Origin: Nitrospira sp.
GTDB lineage: Bacteria; Nitrospirota; Nitrospiria; Nitrospirales; Nitrospiraceae
Length of the DNA stretch: 64,000 bases
Assembly (NCBI GenBank): GCA_022843785.1
Contig: JALHMZ010000010.1
Location: 93,420-157,419, forward strand
Reading direction: 5' to 3'
A program made the position numbers and the translations under genes. The notes below the pieces were generated by a model that had not been told where the DNA came from, ran no database searches, and worked only from the letters and a program-made list of their open reading frames with translations. Below are positions 9,520 through 19,709 of the stretch, in pieces (the stretch's first letter is position 1; every line of letters begins with the position of its first letter).

Positions 9520-10245
9520 TCAACGCCGGCCATCGTACCAAACGGATAGGTGTTTCTTATCTGTCAAGGTCCGGCGTCGATTGAGCAACATTCGCAGAAT
9601 TTGTCCGGCAATCTCGCCTGCGGAATAGAGGGATATTTTACGTGGCGAGGTGTCGAGCGGGTGCGCCGTTAGAATCGTGAATTCGAGCTGGCGTTGGCGC
9701 CCCCATTTTCGTATTCGTTTACTGAGATCGATTTCTTCCAGTGCGTAGAGTTCTTGGCTGAATCCGCCGACTTCCACAAAGGCATCCCGGCGGCATACAA
9801 ACAGGGCGCCGGCGGCCCAGTGAAGCAGGATTGATATTTGTGTCCAGAATCGCAAGATTCCATCTGCCCACCAGGGCAATCCCGGCATGGAGAGCGTACT
9901 GCCACAACCCACGTAGGTCTTGGACTTTATGACATGTAGAATGTCGTCCAGTAATTCAGGACTGAGCATACTGTCGGCATCCAGAAACAGCAGCCAGTCA
10001 CCGGTTGCTACAGCCGCTCCGGCATTGCGGGCCCGACCGATCTGATTGATCGGCTCAAACACCACCTGTGCCCCTGCTTGTGTGGCCAGGTAGGCGGTGC
10101 TGTCGGTGGAATTATTGTCGGCCACAATAAGTTCCCCTGTGACGCCGGAAGCGGAGTGCGCGGTCAGTGCATCGGTTACGGATCGAAGACAGCGTTCTAT
10201 CAGCTGCGCTTCATTGTATGCTGGAATGATGATGGAGAGACGCAT
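9520..10245 (-). CDS. Glycosyltransferase family 2
   Basis: LSIIIPAYNEAQLIERCL, IVADNNSTDST, WLLFLDADS. Confidence 0.93.
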   Translation of the reverse strand: MRLSIIIPAYNEAQLIERCLRSVTDALTAHSASGVTGELIVADNNSTDSTAYLATQAGAQVVFEPINQIGRARNAGAAVATGDWLLFLDADSMLSPELLDDILHVIKSKTYVGCGSTLSMPGLPWWADGILRFWTQISILLHWAAGALFVCRRDAFVEVGGFSQELYALEEIDLSKRIRKWGRQRQLEFTILTAHPLDTSPRKISLYSAGEIAGQILRMLLNRRRTLTDKKHLSVWYDGRR

Positions 10246-10383
10246 GGTGCTATGGAGCCCGGTGATCCTTCCGAGTATAGCGCTTCTGACAGCCTCTTGA
10301 TGATGCCATAGTTGCCATGGACAGGGCTATTGAGACAGGATATAGGATGGGCTGTTGTACACGACATCACCAGGAGGGATTGT

Positions 10384-11133
10384 ATGCCGAAACGAGTGCG
10401 GACCGGACTGACGCGCAGCGATATTCTGGACCGATACATCGAACGGTTTAAGCAGCTGTTGGTAAAGTTCCAGCCATTTTTGTCTCGCAAACGCGGTGGT
10501 GTGTCGCTGGAGGACTTCGACGAGGCTGCAGAGGAATTGATCGGACAAGTGTTCGGCGCGGCGTCGAATGAAGCCGAGGCGTACGTGTATGCGAAGACCG
10601 GCGAGTCAGCCCTAGTACCCGAAGAAGCGCAAGAGAGTGGGACACACAATGTCGAGCGCGAGAGCCTTCACCAGCGCCGGCAGGTGCTTGAAAGTTGCCT
10701 GGCTGATTTGGAGATGCGCCGGCGTGTGCAAGTATCCCGCGAAGGTAAGCACGGACTCAAGGCAATGGTTGAGCACTATATGTCGCGGGACGTGCGAAGC
10801 ATCCACCAGGCTGCGACGATCAAGGAGGCCGGTCGTCTGCTGTTGAAATACAAGGTGGGCTCATTGATGGTGGACGATGGCTCCCGCTACATCGGGATCG
10901 TCACCGATTCCGATCTCAGCCGGAAAGCTGTGGCCAAGGGGCTGGACCCCAATAGCACCACAGTCATGACTTGCATGAGCAAGGCGGTGACGACGATTGA
11001 GGAAGACGAGCCGGTCTCAGAGGCCATGGCCCTTATGAAGAAACTGGGTATCCGGCATGTCCCTGTCACCGCCGACGGTACCATCATCGGCGTGCTGTCC
11101 GTGGCGGACTTGCTCCGGGCGCTTACGGAATAG
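10384..11133 (+). CDS. CBS-domain-pair protein
   Basis: Start MPKRVRTGL with AGGAGG RBS inside ORF 10312..11133; two CBS repeats (VGSLMVDDGSRYIGIVTDSDLSRK / IRHVPVTADGTIIGVLSVADLLRAL). Confidence 0.88.
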   Translation: MPKRVRTGLTRSDILDRYIERFKQLLVKFQPFLSRKRGGVSLEDFDEAAEELIGQVFGAASNEAEAYVYAKTGESALVPEEAQESGTHNVERESLHQRRQVLESCLADLEMRRRVQVSREGKHGLKAMVEHYMSRDVRSIHQAATIKEAGRLLLKYKVGSLMVDDGSRYIGIVTDSDLSRKAVAKGLDPNSTTVMTCMSKAVTTIEEDEPVSEAMALMKKLGIRHVPVTADGTIIGVLSVADLLRALTE

Positions 11134-11193
11134 CTATCGGTTTAGTCTTATCCGAGGCGGGGGGCTGGTAAAGCCCATCTGAAGAGGCGTCGG

Positions 11194-11237
11194 GACAGGC
11201 GACACAGGCATTGACTGCCTGTGTCGCCTGTCTTTTT
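11194..11237 (+). terminator. Rho-independent terminator after CBS-domain gene
   Basis: Perfect 17-bp stem gacaggcgacacaggca / tgcctgtgtcgcctgtc followed by TTTTT. Confidence 0.92.
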
Positions 11238-11255
11238 GTGCGTTAACTCCAGGTC

Positions 11256-12443
11256 CTAATGTCCGCCTCCGGGCCCTTCGACATGGGTAAATTCCGGCGC
11301 GTCTTCATAGGGATGTTCGACCGTACCAGTGGCTTTGAGCACTGTGCCGACGACCAACCCGCCGACTATCGCGATGGCGAGAGAGATGCCGATGCCCGCA
11401 ATTTGTGCGCCGGCAACTCCGGGAACAATAACCATCGCGCTGAGTCCGCCCAATAGTCCAGGCATCCCATGGAGATTGTGGACGCCGCAGGTGTCGACCA
11501 GCTTGATCTTAGATTCCAGTATGGGCTGAATAAACACATATCCGATAACGGAGAGAATGCCGGCGAGTACCCCGATCGTGAATGCGCCGGTCGGTCCCAC
11601 GACATTACAGGTTGAGCCGATGGAGACTCCGCCTGCCAGAGCGGCATTGGCCATATCCATCATTGATGTTTTCCCTTTATGCAGATAGGTGCTCAGGAAA
11701 TAGGTGGCGAGAGTGGCGCCGCTTAAGGACAAGAGGGTATTCACAATAGTTTGCGGCATTTCTTCAAACGGCACAATCGCAGTGGCAAAACTCGGCCAGA
11801 ACAGCCACAGCACCATCGAGCCGAGCATTGAGAAACGGTCGGACGTCGGGTCGGATTCGATCGGCTGGCTGCGTTGCTGCGCGGTGGTCAGGACGAGGGA
11901 CGCCGCAAGTCCGAAATAGGCGCCGAATGCGTGAATGACGATCGAGCCCGCGGAATCCTGGAAGCCTTTGGTAAGCCCCGATCCATTGTCCAGCACCAGC
12001 CACTCGTTGAGCGCATACAGGGGCACCAGCAAGAGTGTGAGTAGGGCGTACTGAAAGACACGCAACCGCCCAAGCACCGCGCCCATCGCGATCAAGGTCG
12101 TCGCGACGGAAAACTCGGCCAGCATCAGTGTTTCCACCGAATGTGGTTTGAGCGCATGGCCGACCACTCCATTGGCTCGTAAAAATATATAGAGGGGGAG
12201 TCCTGTTGCAACCACCAGGTATGTACCGGTGGTTGCGCCGAAGCCATAGCGTCGGACGAATACCATCAAAAATCCGAATCCCACCACCAGCATAGCCAGG
12301 ATGTGGATCGAGTAGTTATATTGTGCGACCAGGCGTGCTTCGTTGATGCCGCCCGTAGGTTCTGAAGCGCTCGCCCAACTGCTGAAGCATAAAACCAGCA
12401 GACTGACCACACCGAGTGCCTTTACACAGACGGCATGCCTCAT
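11256..12443 (-). CDS. Rh-type ammonia/ammonium channel
   Basis: Rh-family signatures DSAGSIVIHAFGAYFGLAASLVL and DTCGVHNLHGMPGLLGG; many TM segments and signal peptide. Confidence 0.92.
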   Translation of the reverse strand: MRHAVCVKALGVVSLLVLCFSSWASASEPTGGINEARLVAQYNYSIHILAMLVVGFGFLMVFVRRYGFGATTGTYLVVATGLPLYIFLRANGVVGHALKPHSVETLMLAEFSVATTLIAMGAVLGRLRVFQYALLTLLLVPLYALNEWLVLDNGSGLTKGFQDSAGSIVIHAFGAYFGLAASLVLTTAQQRSQPIESDPTSDRFSMLGSMVLWLFWPSFATAIVPFEEMPQTIVNTLLSLSGATLATYFLSTYLHKGKTSMMDMANAALAGGVSIGSTCNVVGPTGAFTIGVLAGILSVIGYVFIQPILESKIKLVDTCGVHNLHGMPGLLGGLSAMVIVPGVAGAQIAGIGISLAIAIVGGLVVGTVLKATGTVEHPYEDAPEFTHVEGPGGGH

Positions 12444-12643
12444 GTCGATCCTCCTTATATAGGCTAGGCGCGGGTGGGGATGCTAAACGGACGCGAGTGT
12501 ACTCCACTGTTTGTGAATATGAAATGGGCAATCAAACGGGAAAGACAAAAGTCAGAGAAATGGCCGAGGCAGGAGTCGATACTGATCCACACACGCTGCA
12601 GTCGGCGTCCAATCGGGATCATGTACAGGAGGACCGTCAGGCA

Positions 12644-13135
12644 TTACCTGGGTAATGCCTGGTGATCGCTCTTGCGTCTGCGGTTCTGGCTTCCTACGCG
12701 GTTGCGCTCTTGGTCGTAGCCGACGGCGGCGTAGTATAGCGCACGATCGAAGAAGTGATCGAGCATCTGGAGCAACTCCAGCTTCCCGTTTAATTCCATT
12801 GCATTATCGGCAAGACCTTCACGATCGATAAAAGCACGCACATGTTCCTTGGTGGCGGTAATAGCCCAGAAGAAGTGGCTATAGCCGACGCCCTGTTGGA
12901 CACGTGTCGCTCCCAGCTCAGTGTAACGCCGGGCCAACTGGTCTTCGGTTTTATGCAGCAGCCAGTCGCTCAGATTGCGGTAGATCTCGCGGGTCCGGGC
13001 TTCAAGTTCGTCCGAAGGGACCTTGCGCAAATCACTACATTGGGGGGCGCTCCATACTTTCTCGCTAAGCTCGCGGGAAAGGTCTTCAGCGTGTTTCTCG
13101 ATGAGCTGAATGAGTCGGACAGCCAATGCCGGCAT
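12644..13135 (-). CDS. Helical sensor-like protein, possibly related to RsbRD N-terminal domain
   Basis: ORF with ggagg RBS before MPALAVRLIQLIEKHAEDLSREL; domain assignment is by resemblance only. Confidence 0.55.
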   Translation of the reverse strand: MPALAVRLIQLIEKHAEDLSRELSEKVWSAPQCSDLRKVPSDELEARTREIYRNLSDWLLHKTEDQLARRYTELGATRVQQGVGYSHFFWAITATKEHVRAFIDREGLADNAMELNGKLELLQMLDHFFDRALYYAAVGYDQERNRVGSQNRRRKSDHQALPR

Positions 13136-14028
13136 GGGGTACCTCCATGTAGGGGTGAGCGGTGGCCGATTGTAGCTCTCCCCTCTGGTAGAACGCAAGC
13201 CGACCGATCTCTATTTATTGGGAGAGCCGCAGATCTCAGTAGGGGAAGTTCCCGCTGGAAATGAGAATGTGCTGGAGTTATTGATAGGTTATCGATGGAA
13301 CTGAGGTGTCGGGAGTAACTGGCATGACAGGAGGTGGAATATGGCGTATCCAACCAATTCCGTCATGGCGCGGATTCTGTGGTGTCGAAGACAGAAAAGG
13401 CGGGCGAATGGGCGGCTTGATTTAGAAGAATGGGCTGCTGACGAAGAGGGCCTCCGAGACGCGCTTCGCAATCAAGATCACTCCCATCAATATCGATGGT
13501 AGTCCGCCCGAGGTGTTCATGCGGTATGCGATAGGGCTTCAGGATGGGCGTGTGTTGCTTCGCATCGGCGCCGTCGGACTCCAGTTCAGATTGCCTGGAA
13601 GGTCGCTTAGCCCGCATGACGTGCGTTTCTCGTGAGGTGTATCAGGTATCTCGCAAGCGACAATCAGACGTGCTTTTTCCGTCCTGAGTCTCGTGCTTCA
13701 AAACGATGAATTTCCATGCGATGTGGTAGTTGTCCGAGTTTGAGGTATCGCGTGTTGCCACGCGCAGGGGTATATTCACCAAGCCGATCATCAGTGAATC
13801 TGGTGGTCTCGCTCAAACCAGACTCGCAGTTGATTGATCCAAAGTGAGAAGCACTGAGGAATTGAGTGAGGTAGGCGGTTTCTTATTCCTTCGCGGGGTG
13901 ACGTTCCCCTCTCACGGGGTATGGTCGTGATTGGGTTGTTCCTGTAACCTTCTAAGAGCGAATCGGAATGTTGAAATATTGAATTGATTCGAAAAAAACT
14001 GGAGCGTGACACTAGGATGAAACCCACT

Positions 14029-14418
14029 ATGAGCAATCGAAAATCTTACGAGCCCATCGATAACCGGTTCGCTGAACGAGTGGTTATCACTTGCCGAGTA
14101 CGTTATGCCGGTGAAATCTCGACGCAGCCTCACCAGGGAGAGGGACTGACCAAGAATTTGTCCGTGTCCGGATGTAAAATCATCAGCGACAGTCCTGTGG
14201 CGCGTGGAACCTTGTTAACTCTCACGATTGCACTTCCCGACGAATTGCCACCGCTCGTAGTGACTTCCGCGCATGTGGTCTGGGTGTCTGGCTGTCAGTC
14301 ATCCATTCGATTTATGCGTCTGAGTGAGGAGCAGCGGAAGCGGATTCAATCTTTCATTTGGAAGAGTATCTCTCGCGATTCTCTGAGTGATAATCGGACT
14401 CGATTTCGACTTGTCTAG
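14029..14418 (+). CDS. PilZ-domain protein
   Basis: RVRYAG...GLTKNLSVSGCKIISDSPVARGTLLTLTIALPDELPP...VVWVSG; exact start (14017 or 14029) uncertain. Confidence 0.82.
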   Translation: MSNRKSYEPIDNRFAERVVITCRVRYAGEISTQPHQGEGLTKNLSVSGCKIISDSPVARGTLLTLTIALPDELPPLVVTSAHVVWVSGCQSSIRFMRLSEEQRKRIQSFIWKSISRDSLSDNRTRFRLV

Positions 14419-14482
14419 ACAGCGTATTCGTGAGCTGGCGCCTCGCTCCCATTACATCTCACCCGCATGACCGAGGTGACAG

Positions 14483-15460
14483 CTATCGTTGAACCTTGAG
14501 TACAGGCCCAACCGCTAGCCAAGCCGCCGGGCCTAATGCAGCGTGATGCGGCAAGTGCGCGGTATACCAGAAGACGATGTTCTTTTCTTGAACGCTTTCT
14601 CCGTTGTCATATTCCAAATCCCCTCCGGCCCCAAACGGCCACCCCGTATCCTCTTCAGCCGTATAGCGCCGCACGCTTACGTCTCGACTCGAAAAACCTG
14701 ATTGCGGTTCTCCGTCGTTCATCAAGGGGGGATAGCCGTCGCCTGGTAATACCCACAACCCATGGCCCGTCTGGCTGTCACGGACGAACCATCGCCGGTT
14801 CTTGGGTGGATTCTTCAGGGCATCCACCTCGATGGTGTATTTACGCCATCCGGGCCCCCAGCCCTGATTCGCCGCGCCATCCGTGTACTCGAACACTTGA
14901 TCACCGTCGTCACCGGCAACACCAAAATCAAGCCGCCAGTAGGGGTGGTGTTGGTGTGTTGTATTACACGACAGGCCCCGGCTCTGCAGAACCGGGCGAA
15001 TCTCGCCCAGCTCATTCAGATACCAGGCGTGATAGAGATGGTACTCGCCGATCCTTGCATAGACTCCGACTTCAAGCCATTTGACGCCGCCGCTGTTGTA
15101 GGTCTGGACACAGACTCTTGAGTTTCCGCAGGAGGGGATAGGGTCTAAATGTTTCCATGTGATTCGGTCTTGAAACGGACCGCAGCGTCCGGTCGATCGT
15201 CCAATTCCAAGCCAGCTGTAGGGGTGATACCAAGGCCATTCCCGCTCATACTTTACTTTGATAACCGGGAGGCTGGCTTTGGACAGGACCAGTTCGCCGT
15301 CATATTTCACGTCGGACAGGATCAGGCTTTCGTTGTCGGCGACTTCCCAGTCGAGTGTCCATTTATCCCATGCGACCGAACCGGCGCGGGGCTCGGCAAA
15401 GGCTGGGGCCGCCATACCAAAAGCCGTACAGAGGCAGATTACAACAAATGCCGTGCGCAT
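14483..15460 (-). CDS. Secreted protein resembling the copper amine oxidase catalytic domain (degenerate)
   Basis: Signal peptide; ESLILSDVKYDGELVLSKASLPVIKVKY, IGEYHLYHAWYLNELGEI, THQHHPYWRLDFGVAGDDGDQVFEY and NIVFWYTAHLPHHA resemble successive CuAO catalytic-domain blocks. Confidence 0.6.
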   Translation of the reverse strand: MRTAFVVICLCTAFGMAAPAFAEPRAGSVAWDKWTLDWEVADNESLILSDVKYDGELVLSKASLPVIKVKYEREWPWYHPYSWLGIGRSTGRCGPFQDRITWKHLDPIPSCGNSRVCVQTYNSGGVKWLEVGVYARIGEYHLYHAWYLNELGEIRPVLQSRGLSCNTTHQHHPYWRLDFGVAGDDGDQVFEYTDGAANQGWGPGWRKYTIEVDALKNPPKNRRWFVRDSQTGHGLWVLPGDGYPPLMNDGEPQSGFSSRDVSVRRYTAEEDTGWPFGAGGDLEYDNGESVQEKNIVFWYTAHLPHHAALGPAAWLAVGPVLKVQR

Positions 15461-15478
15461 GTGGCGCCCTCCTTTTCC

Positions 15479-16276
15479 TTATCGTGAAGGTTCGGCTCCG
15501 GCCTGGCGGACCTTGTCTGGATCGAGTTCCTCGCTTAGATCGACCACTGCGTAATATTGCGGATCTCCAGACCCTGGTTGAGAAAACGTGACATGGAACA
15601 CACGATGCCCATACCCTTCCCTATTCCACCACCACAAGCGCCATTCCGGGTCTGTGAGAATGACATGTGCCTCCAGATTCTTGACCTTGTCCTGAATCCT
15701 GGCATCCAGCCGCGCGACGCGGATCGCGTCTGCTTCTTCACTATCACTCTCCGGCGGCTGGTAGCCCTTGGGCACCGCCGCCAGGTTGACGAATTCCAGC
15801 GCCTGCATGCAGACAATGACCGCCGCCGTGCGGCTATAGCTGTAATATGTGAGACGGGACAGCGGAAGGCGTGTTGCCGGCTGCCCTGATGCGACGGGCA
15901 AGGCTGACGGACAGAACCGGTCATTGCTCCTGACCGGTTGCGCGTTGATGAAAAAATACCGTTTACCCAGTTGTGCCTGAACGTCAGGATGTCGCTCCGC
16001 CGCCTGGACGATCGGTGAATTCGCTTGGATTTCATCGGCGCCCGACAGTCCTACTCGTGCCGGGCTTGCGGCCATGTCCCCCTTCGGTGTCAGGCGCGCG
16101 CCGGTCGACGACTGCACCAGGTCCAATTTTGCGACCATCGGTGGCTGAGCCGGCAGCGCCTGCTTCGGCACGGCCGTTTCCGGCTCTTTAGGGACGAAGA
16201 TCGAGCAGGCTGTCAGGCCGATCATAAGGACCGGCAGAATGAGAATATTCGGCAGAGATCTGACTCTAAATTTCAT
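15479..16276 (-). CDS. Lipoprotein, possibly CuAO N-terminal (N2/N3)-like domain
   Basis: Lipobox LTAC; VQAAERHPDVQAQL and HRVFHVTFSQPGSGDPQYYAVVDLSEE resemble CuAO N-domain segments; directly upstream of the CuAO-like gene. Confidence 0.4.
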   Translation of the reverse strand: MKFRVRSLPNILILPVLMIGLTACSIFVPKEPETAVPKQALPAQPPMVAKLDLVQSSTGARLTPKGDMAASPARVGLSGADEIQANSPIVQAAERHPDVQAQLGKRYFFINAQPVRSNDRFCPSALPVASGQPATRLPLSRLTYYSYSRTAAVIVCMQALEFVNLAAVPKGYQPPESDSEEADAIRVARLDARIQDKVKNLEAHVILTDPEWRLWWWNREGYGHRVFHVTFSQPGSGDPQYYAVVDLSEELDPDKVRQAGAEPSR

Positions 16277-16695
16277 GGCGCCATCCTTCTACAGCCTGAA
16301 AGGCTATGCGGCTGCATGGGCGATAGAAGAGGAACACAAACCAAACCGTAATGGCGGCAGCGTACGACTGAAAGGACTGTGAGTCAACAAGAAAATGCCG
16401 GCGCCGGAATATGGTTCGGTTGAGTGGCGATGTCCATATGGCCACACCTTCCTGCGTTTCTTCACACCACGGTCCGGCGTGATTTCTTCTGCTGAAGCAG
16501 GTACGCTTCCGGTTGTGTGTCTAATCCTGTCGAAGCTTGGTTGGCCAAAGAAAGCCGTTCACAGATGCAGTTTGACGATGTGCGCAATCTAATCCGTACG
16601 GTTCATGGGGTCGGCTCTGGACTAATGCTATTGGCGCCATAGATCGAGTACAGTAGGTGGCGTATTCATAGTCGTCTGATGATTTGGGAGGGATC

Positions 16696-16980
16696 ATGGC
16701 AGTATTTCGACGTCCGGAATTGGAAAAGGATAATCCCATCGCTCCGCAGATGTATGTGGGGCCTCGGAGGAGGTATGCGCTGCAGAGAGCGGCCGCAACC
16801 CTGCATGGTGTTCGACAGGCGAGTGTGACAGAGGCGATGCAACGGTTGACGGCGGCGGCGGAGCAGTTTGTGGCGGCGGTGCCGCCGGCCAGGCAATCGA
16901 CTCAGGAACGAAAGGCGTTGCTGGAGGCGATCGCATTGGCGCACAGGAGCTTGGCCGAAGCGTCACGCGAGGAGTCGTGA
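16696..16980 (+). CDS. Hypothetical helical protein
   Basis: ORF with gggagg RBS before MAVFRRPELEKDN. Confidence 0.55.
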   Translation: MAVFRRPELEKDNPIAPQMYVGPRRRYALQRAAATLHGVRQASVTEAMQRLTAAAEQFVAAVPPARQSTQERKALLEAIALAHRSLAEASREES

Positions 16981-17092
16981 TCCTCGAAAAAGCTCTATGC
17001 TAAGATTGAAAAGTTGAAACTCAGTAGGGTTTGTGCAATCCGCCATCATCGGTCAGTTGTTGTCTCACAGCGTACGTGCGGTATAAGGCACC

Positions 17093-18061
17093 ATGCAGTA
17101 CATCCATCTTGGCCGTTCGGGCGTGAAGGTTAGCCGGCTCTGTCTTGGTACGATGAACTTCGGACCGGAGACAAGCGAGGCTGACAGTTTTACGGTTATG
17201 GACCGCGCGCTGGACCTCGGCATCAATTTTTTCGACACGGCGGATGTCTATGGCTGGAAGGTGGGGGAAGGGTGGACGGAACAAATCGTCGGGCGGTGGC
17301 TCCATCAAGGCGGGCGGCGTGAGAAAATTGTCCTGGCGACGAAAGTCTTCGGTCGCATGGGTAACTGGCCGAATCAGTCGCGGCTTTCGGCCTTGCACAT
17401 TAGGCGGGCCTGTGAGGAGAGTTTGCGGCGGTTGGGCACCGACTACATCGATCTCTATCAGATGCATCATATTGATCGGGAGTCACCGTGGGAGGAAGTC
17501 TGGCAGGCGATGGAGCAGTTGGTCCGCGAGGGGAAAATTCTCTATGTCGGCAGCAGTAATTTCGCGGGATGGCATCTGGCCCAGGCGCAAGAGCTGGCCC
17601 GGAACCGCCATTTTCTCGGACTGATCTCCGAGCAGAGCCTCTATAATCTGGTCGAGCGGACGATTGAGCTGGAGGTGATTCCGGCCTGCACCGCGTATGG
17701 CATTGGTGTGATTCCCTGGAGTCCGCTGGCGCGTGGGTTGCTGGCAGGAGCGCTGAAGCCGGTGACGGTTGGACGGCGGGCGGACGAGGATTTGAAGAAG
17801 AAGATAGAAAAGTATCGCCCAAAGCTCGAAGCGTACGAGGCGTTCTGTCAAAGCATGGGCGAGCAACCTGCCGATGTGGCGCTCGCATGGCTGCTTCATC
17901 AGCCGGCGGTGACGTCGCCCATCATTGGACCGCGTAAGATAGATCAGCTGAATGGCGCCATGCGGGCCTTAGCGCTGGCATTGAGCGCCGACCAGCTGAA
18001 GCGATTGGACGCGATCTTTCCGGGTCCCGGTGGGGCAGCGCCGGAAGCCTATGCCTGGTAG
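17093..18061 (+). CDS. Aldo/keto reductase
   Basis: LGRSGVKVSRLCLGTMNFG, INFFDTADVYG, LGTDYIDLYQMHHID. Confidence 0.97.
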   Translation: MQYIHLGRSGVKVSRLCLGTMNFGPETSEADSFTVMDRALDLGINFFDTADVYGWKVGEGWTEQIVGRWLHQGGRREKIVLATKVFGRMGNWPNQSRLSALHIRRACEESLRRLGTDYIDLYQMHHIDRESPWEEVWQAMEQLVREGKILYVGSSNFAGWHLAQAQELARNRHFLGLISEQSLYNLVERTIELEVIPACTAYGIGVIPWSPLARGLLAGALKPVTVGRRADEDLKKKIEKYRPKLEAYEAFCQSMGEQPADVALAWLLHQPAVTSPIIGPRKIDQLNGAMRALALALSADQLKRLDAIFPGPGGAAPEAYAW

Positions 18062-18274
18062 GACCTGAGGCGCATTTCCTCGAAAGAGTCGATGGCGTAT
18101 GGCAGGAAATCGGAGGATGAAACGAGAGCAAACCCGGGTGCTGATCTGATTACGTGTCATATGCCATCAGCGATACGTTCCGGTCCTTCAGTCCTTCCTT
18201 CTTTTATTCCTTCGGCGCATCTATTAAGATGAGCAGGTCTGATCCCTTCTATTCCTTCGCATGAGGGGCCCCCG

Positions 18275-19636
18275 TTGAAAGCCAAAACCAGTTTCTCTTG
18301 CCAATCCTGCGGCCATCAAGCTCTACGATGGCTCGGCCGTTGCCCTGACTGTGGCGGCTGGAATACGATGAAAGAAGAGCGGCAGGCTGCTACCGGCAAG
18401 GGCCGTCCCATGGCGATGAAGACTGCCTCAGTGCCAGCCACGCCGATCGGCGAGATCGAAGTTGTGGGTGAGGATCGCCGGCTGACCCGTATCGGTGAAT
18501 TCGACCGGGTGCTGGGTGGCGGTGTAATCCCGGGCTCTGTGATCCTGATCGGCGGCGATCCCGGAATCGGTAAGACAACGTTGCTGCTTCAGGCGCTACC
18601 TCGTTTGGCTTCACCCGCGCAACCTGTCCTCTATGTGTCAGGAGAAGAATCGCCTCGCCAGATCAAAATGCGAGGGCAACGGCTGGGCATCGACCATCCC
18701 AATCTGCTGATCCTTGCGGAGACTTCTCTCGAACAGATCTTGAAAGCCATCCAAGACATTCAACCGGCGGCCGTGGTCGTGGATTCGATTCAAACGGTAT
18801 ACACGGAACAGATCACGTCCGCGCCGGGCAGCATCAGCCAAGTGCAAGAAGTTGCCGGCCAGCTTATGTGGTTTGCCAAGCGCGCAGGAGTACCGGTCTT
18901 CATCATCGGTCATGTGACGAAGGAAGGGGCAATCGCCGGGCCGCGATTGCTGGAGCATATCGTCGATACCGTGCTCTATTTTGAAGGAGACAAAGGACAT
19001 AGCTATCGCATTCTCCGCGCCGTGAAGAACCGCTTCGGTTCGACAAATGAGATCGGCGTGTTCGAAATGAAGGACGGGGGACTGGAGGAAGTCAGTAATC
19101 CCTCGGAGCTATTTTTGGCCGAGCGGCCGCAGCGCAGCACGGGGTCAGTCGTGGTATCGAGCCTCGAAGGTACCAGGCCGATTTTGGTCGAACTGCAAGC
19201 GCTGGTGTCTTCGACGAGTTATGCCATGCCGAAACGAATGGCTAATGGGGTGGAGCTCAACCGGGTGTCGTTGTTGCTTGCAGTAATGGAGAAACGGCTG
19301 GGGCTGCATCTCTCCGGGCAGGATGTCTACGTGAATGTGGTAGGCGGTATGCATATCGATGAACCCGCGATCGACCTGGGGCTCGTTGCGGCGGTCACGT
19401 CGAGTCTGCGCGAGACGCCTATTGAACCGGGCCTCCTGATTCTCGGTGAAGTGGGGCTTGGCGGAGAAGTGCGCGCGGTGAGTCAGGCGGAGTTGCGCAT
19501 TCGCGAGGCGGCGAAGATGGGATTCAAGCGCTGTCTGTTGCCTGAACGGAATCTTGCGAAGCTCGATCCGATCGACGGTATGGAGTTGGTCGGAATCCAG
19601 GATGTGCGAGAGGCGCTGGATGTGGTCTTGGCATAG
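18275..19636 (+). CDS. radA: DNA repair protein RadA
   Basis: CxxC zinc finger FSCQSCGHQALRWLGRCPDCGGWNT; GGDPGIGKTTLLLQ Walker A; KNRFGS; TTG start. Confidence 0.97.
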   Translation: MKAKTSFSCQSCGHQALRWLGRCPDCGGWNTMKEERQAATGKGRPMAMKTASVPATPIGEIEVVGEDRRLTRIGEFDRVLGGGVIPGSVILIGGDPGIGKTTLLLQALPRLASPAQPVLYVSGEESPRQIKMRGQRLGIDHPNLLILAETSLEQILKAIQDIQPAAVVVDSIQTVYTEQITSAPGSISQVQEVAGQLMWFAKRAGVPVFIIGHVTKEGAIAGPRLLEHIVDTVLYFEGDKGHSYRILRAVKNRFGSTNEIGVFEMKDGGLEEVSNPSELFLAERPQRSTGSVVVSSLEGTRPILVELQALVSSTSYAMPKRMANGVELNRVSLLLAVMEKRLGLHLSGQDVYVNVVGGMHIDEPAIDLGLVAAVTSSLRETPIEPGLLILGEVGLGGEVRAVSQAELRIREAAKMGFKRCLLPERNLAKLDPIDGMELVGIQDVREALDVVLA

Positions 19637-19709
19637 AGAAGTGAGGGAGGGACGCGTCTCAGTGCTCGCGCAACGCGCGGTCTCGGAAGACCCTCGCTGG
19701 GGAAACGGC

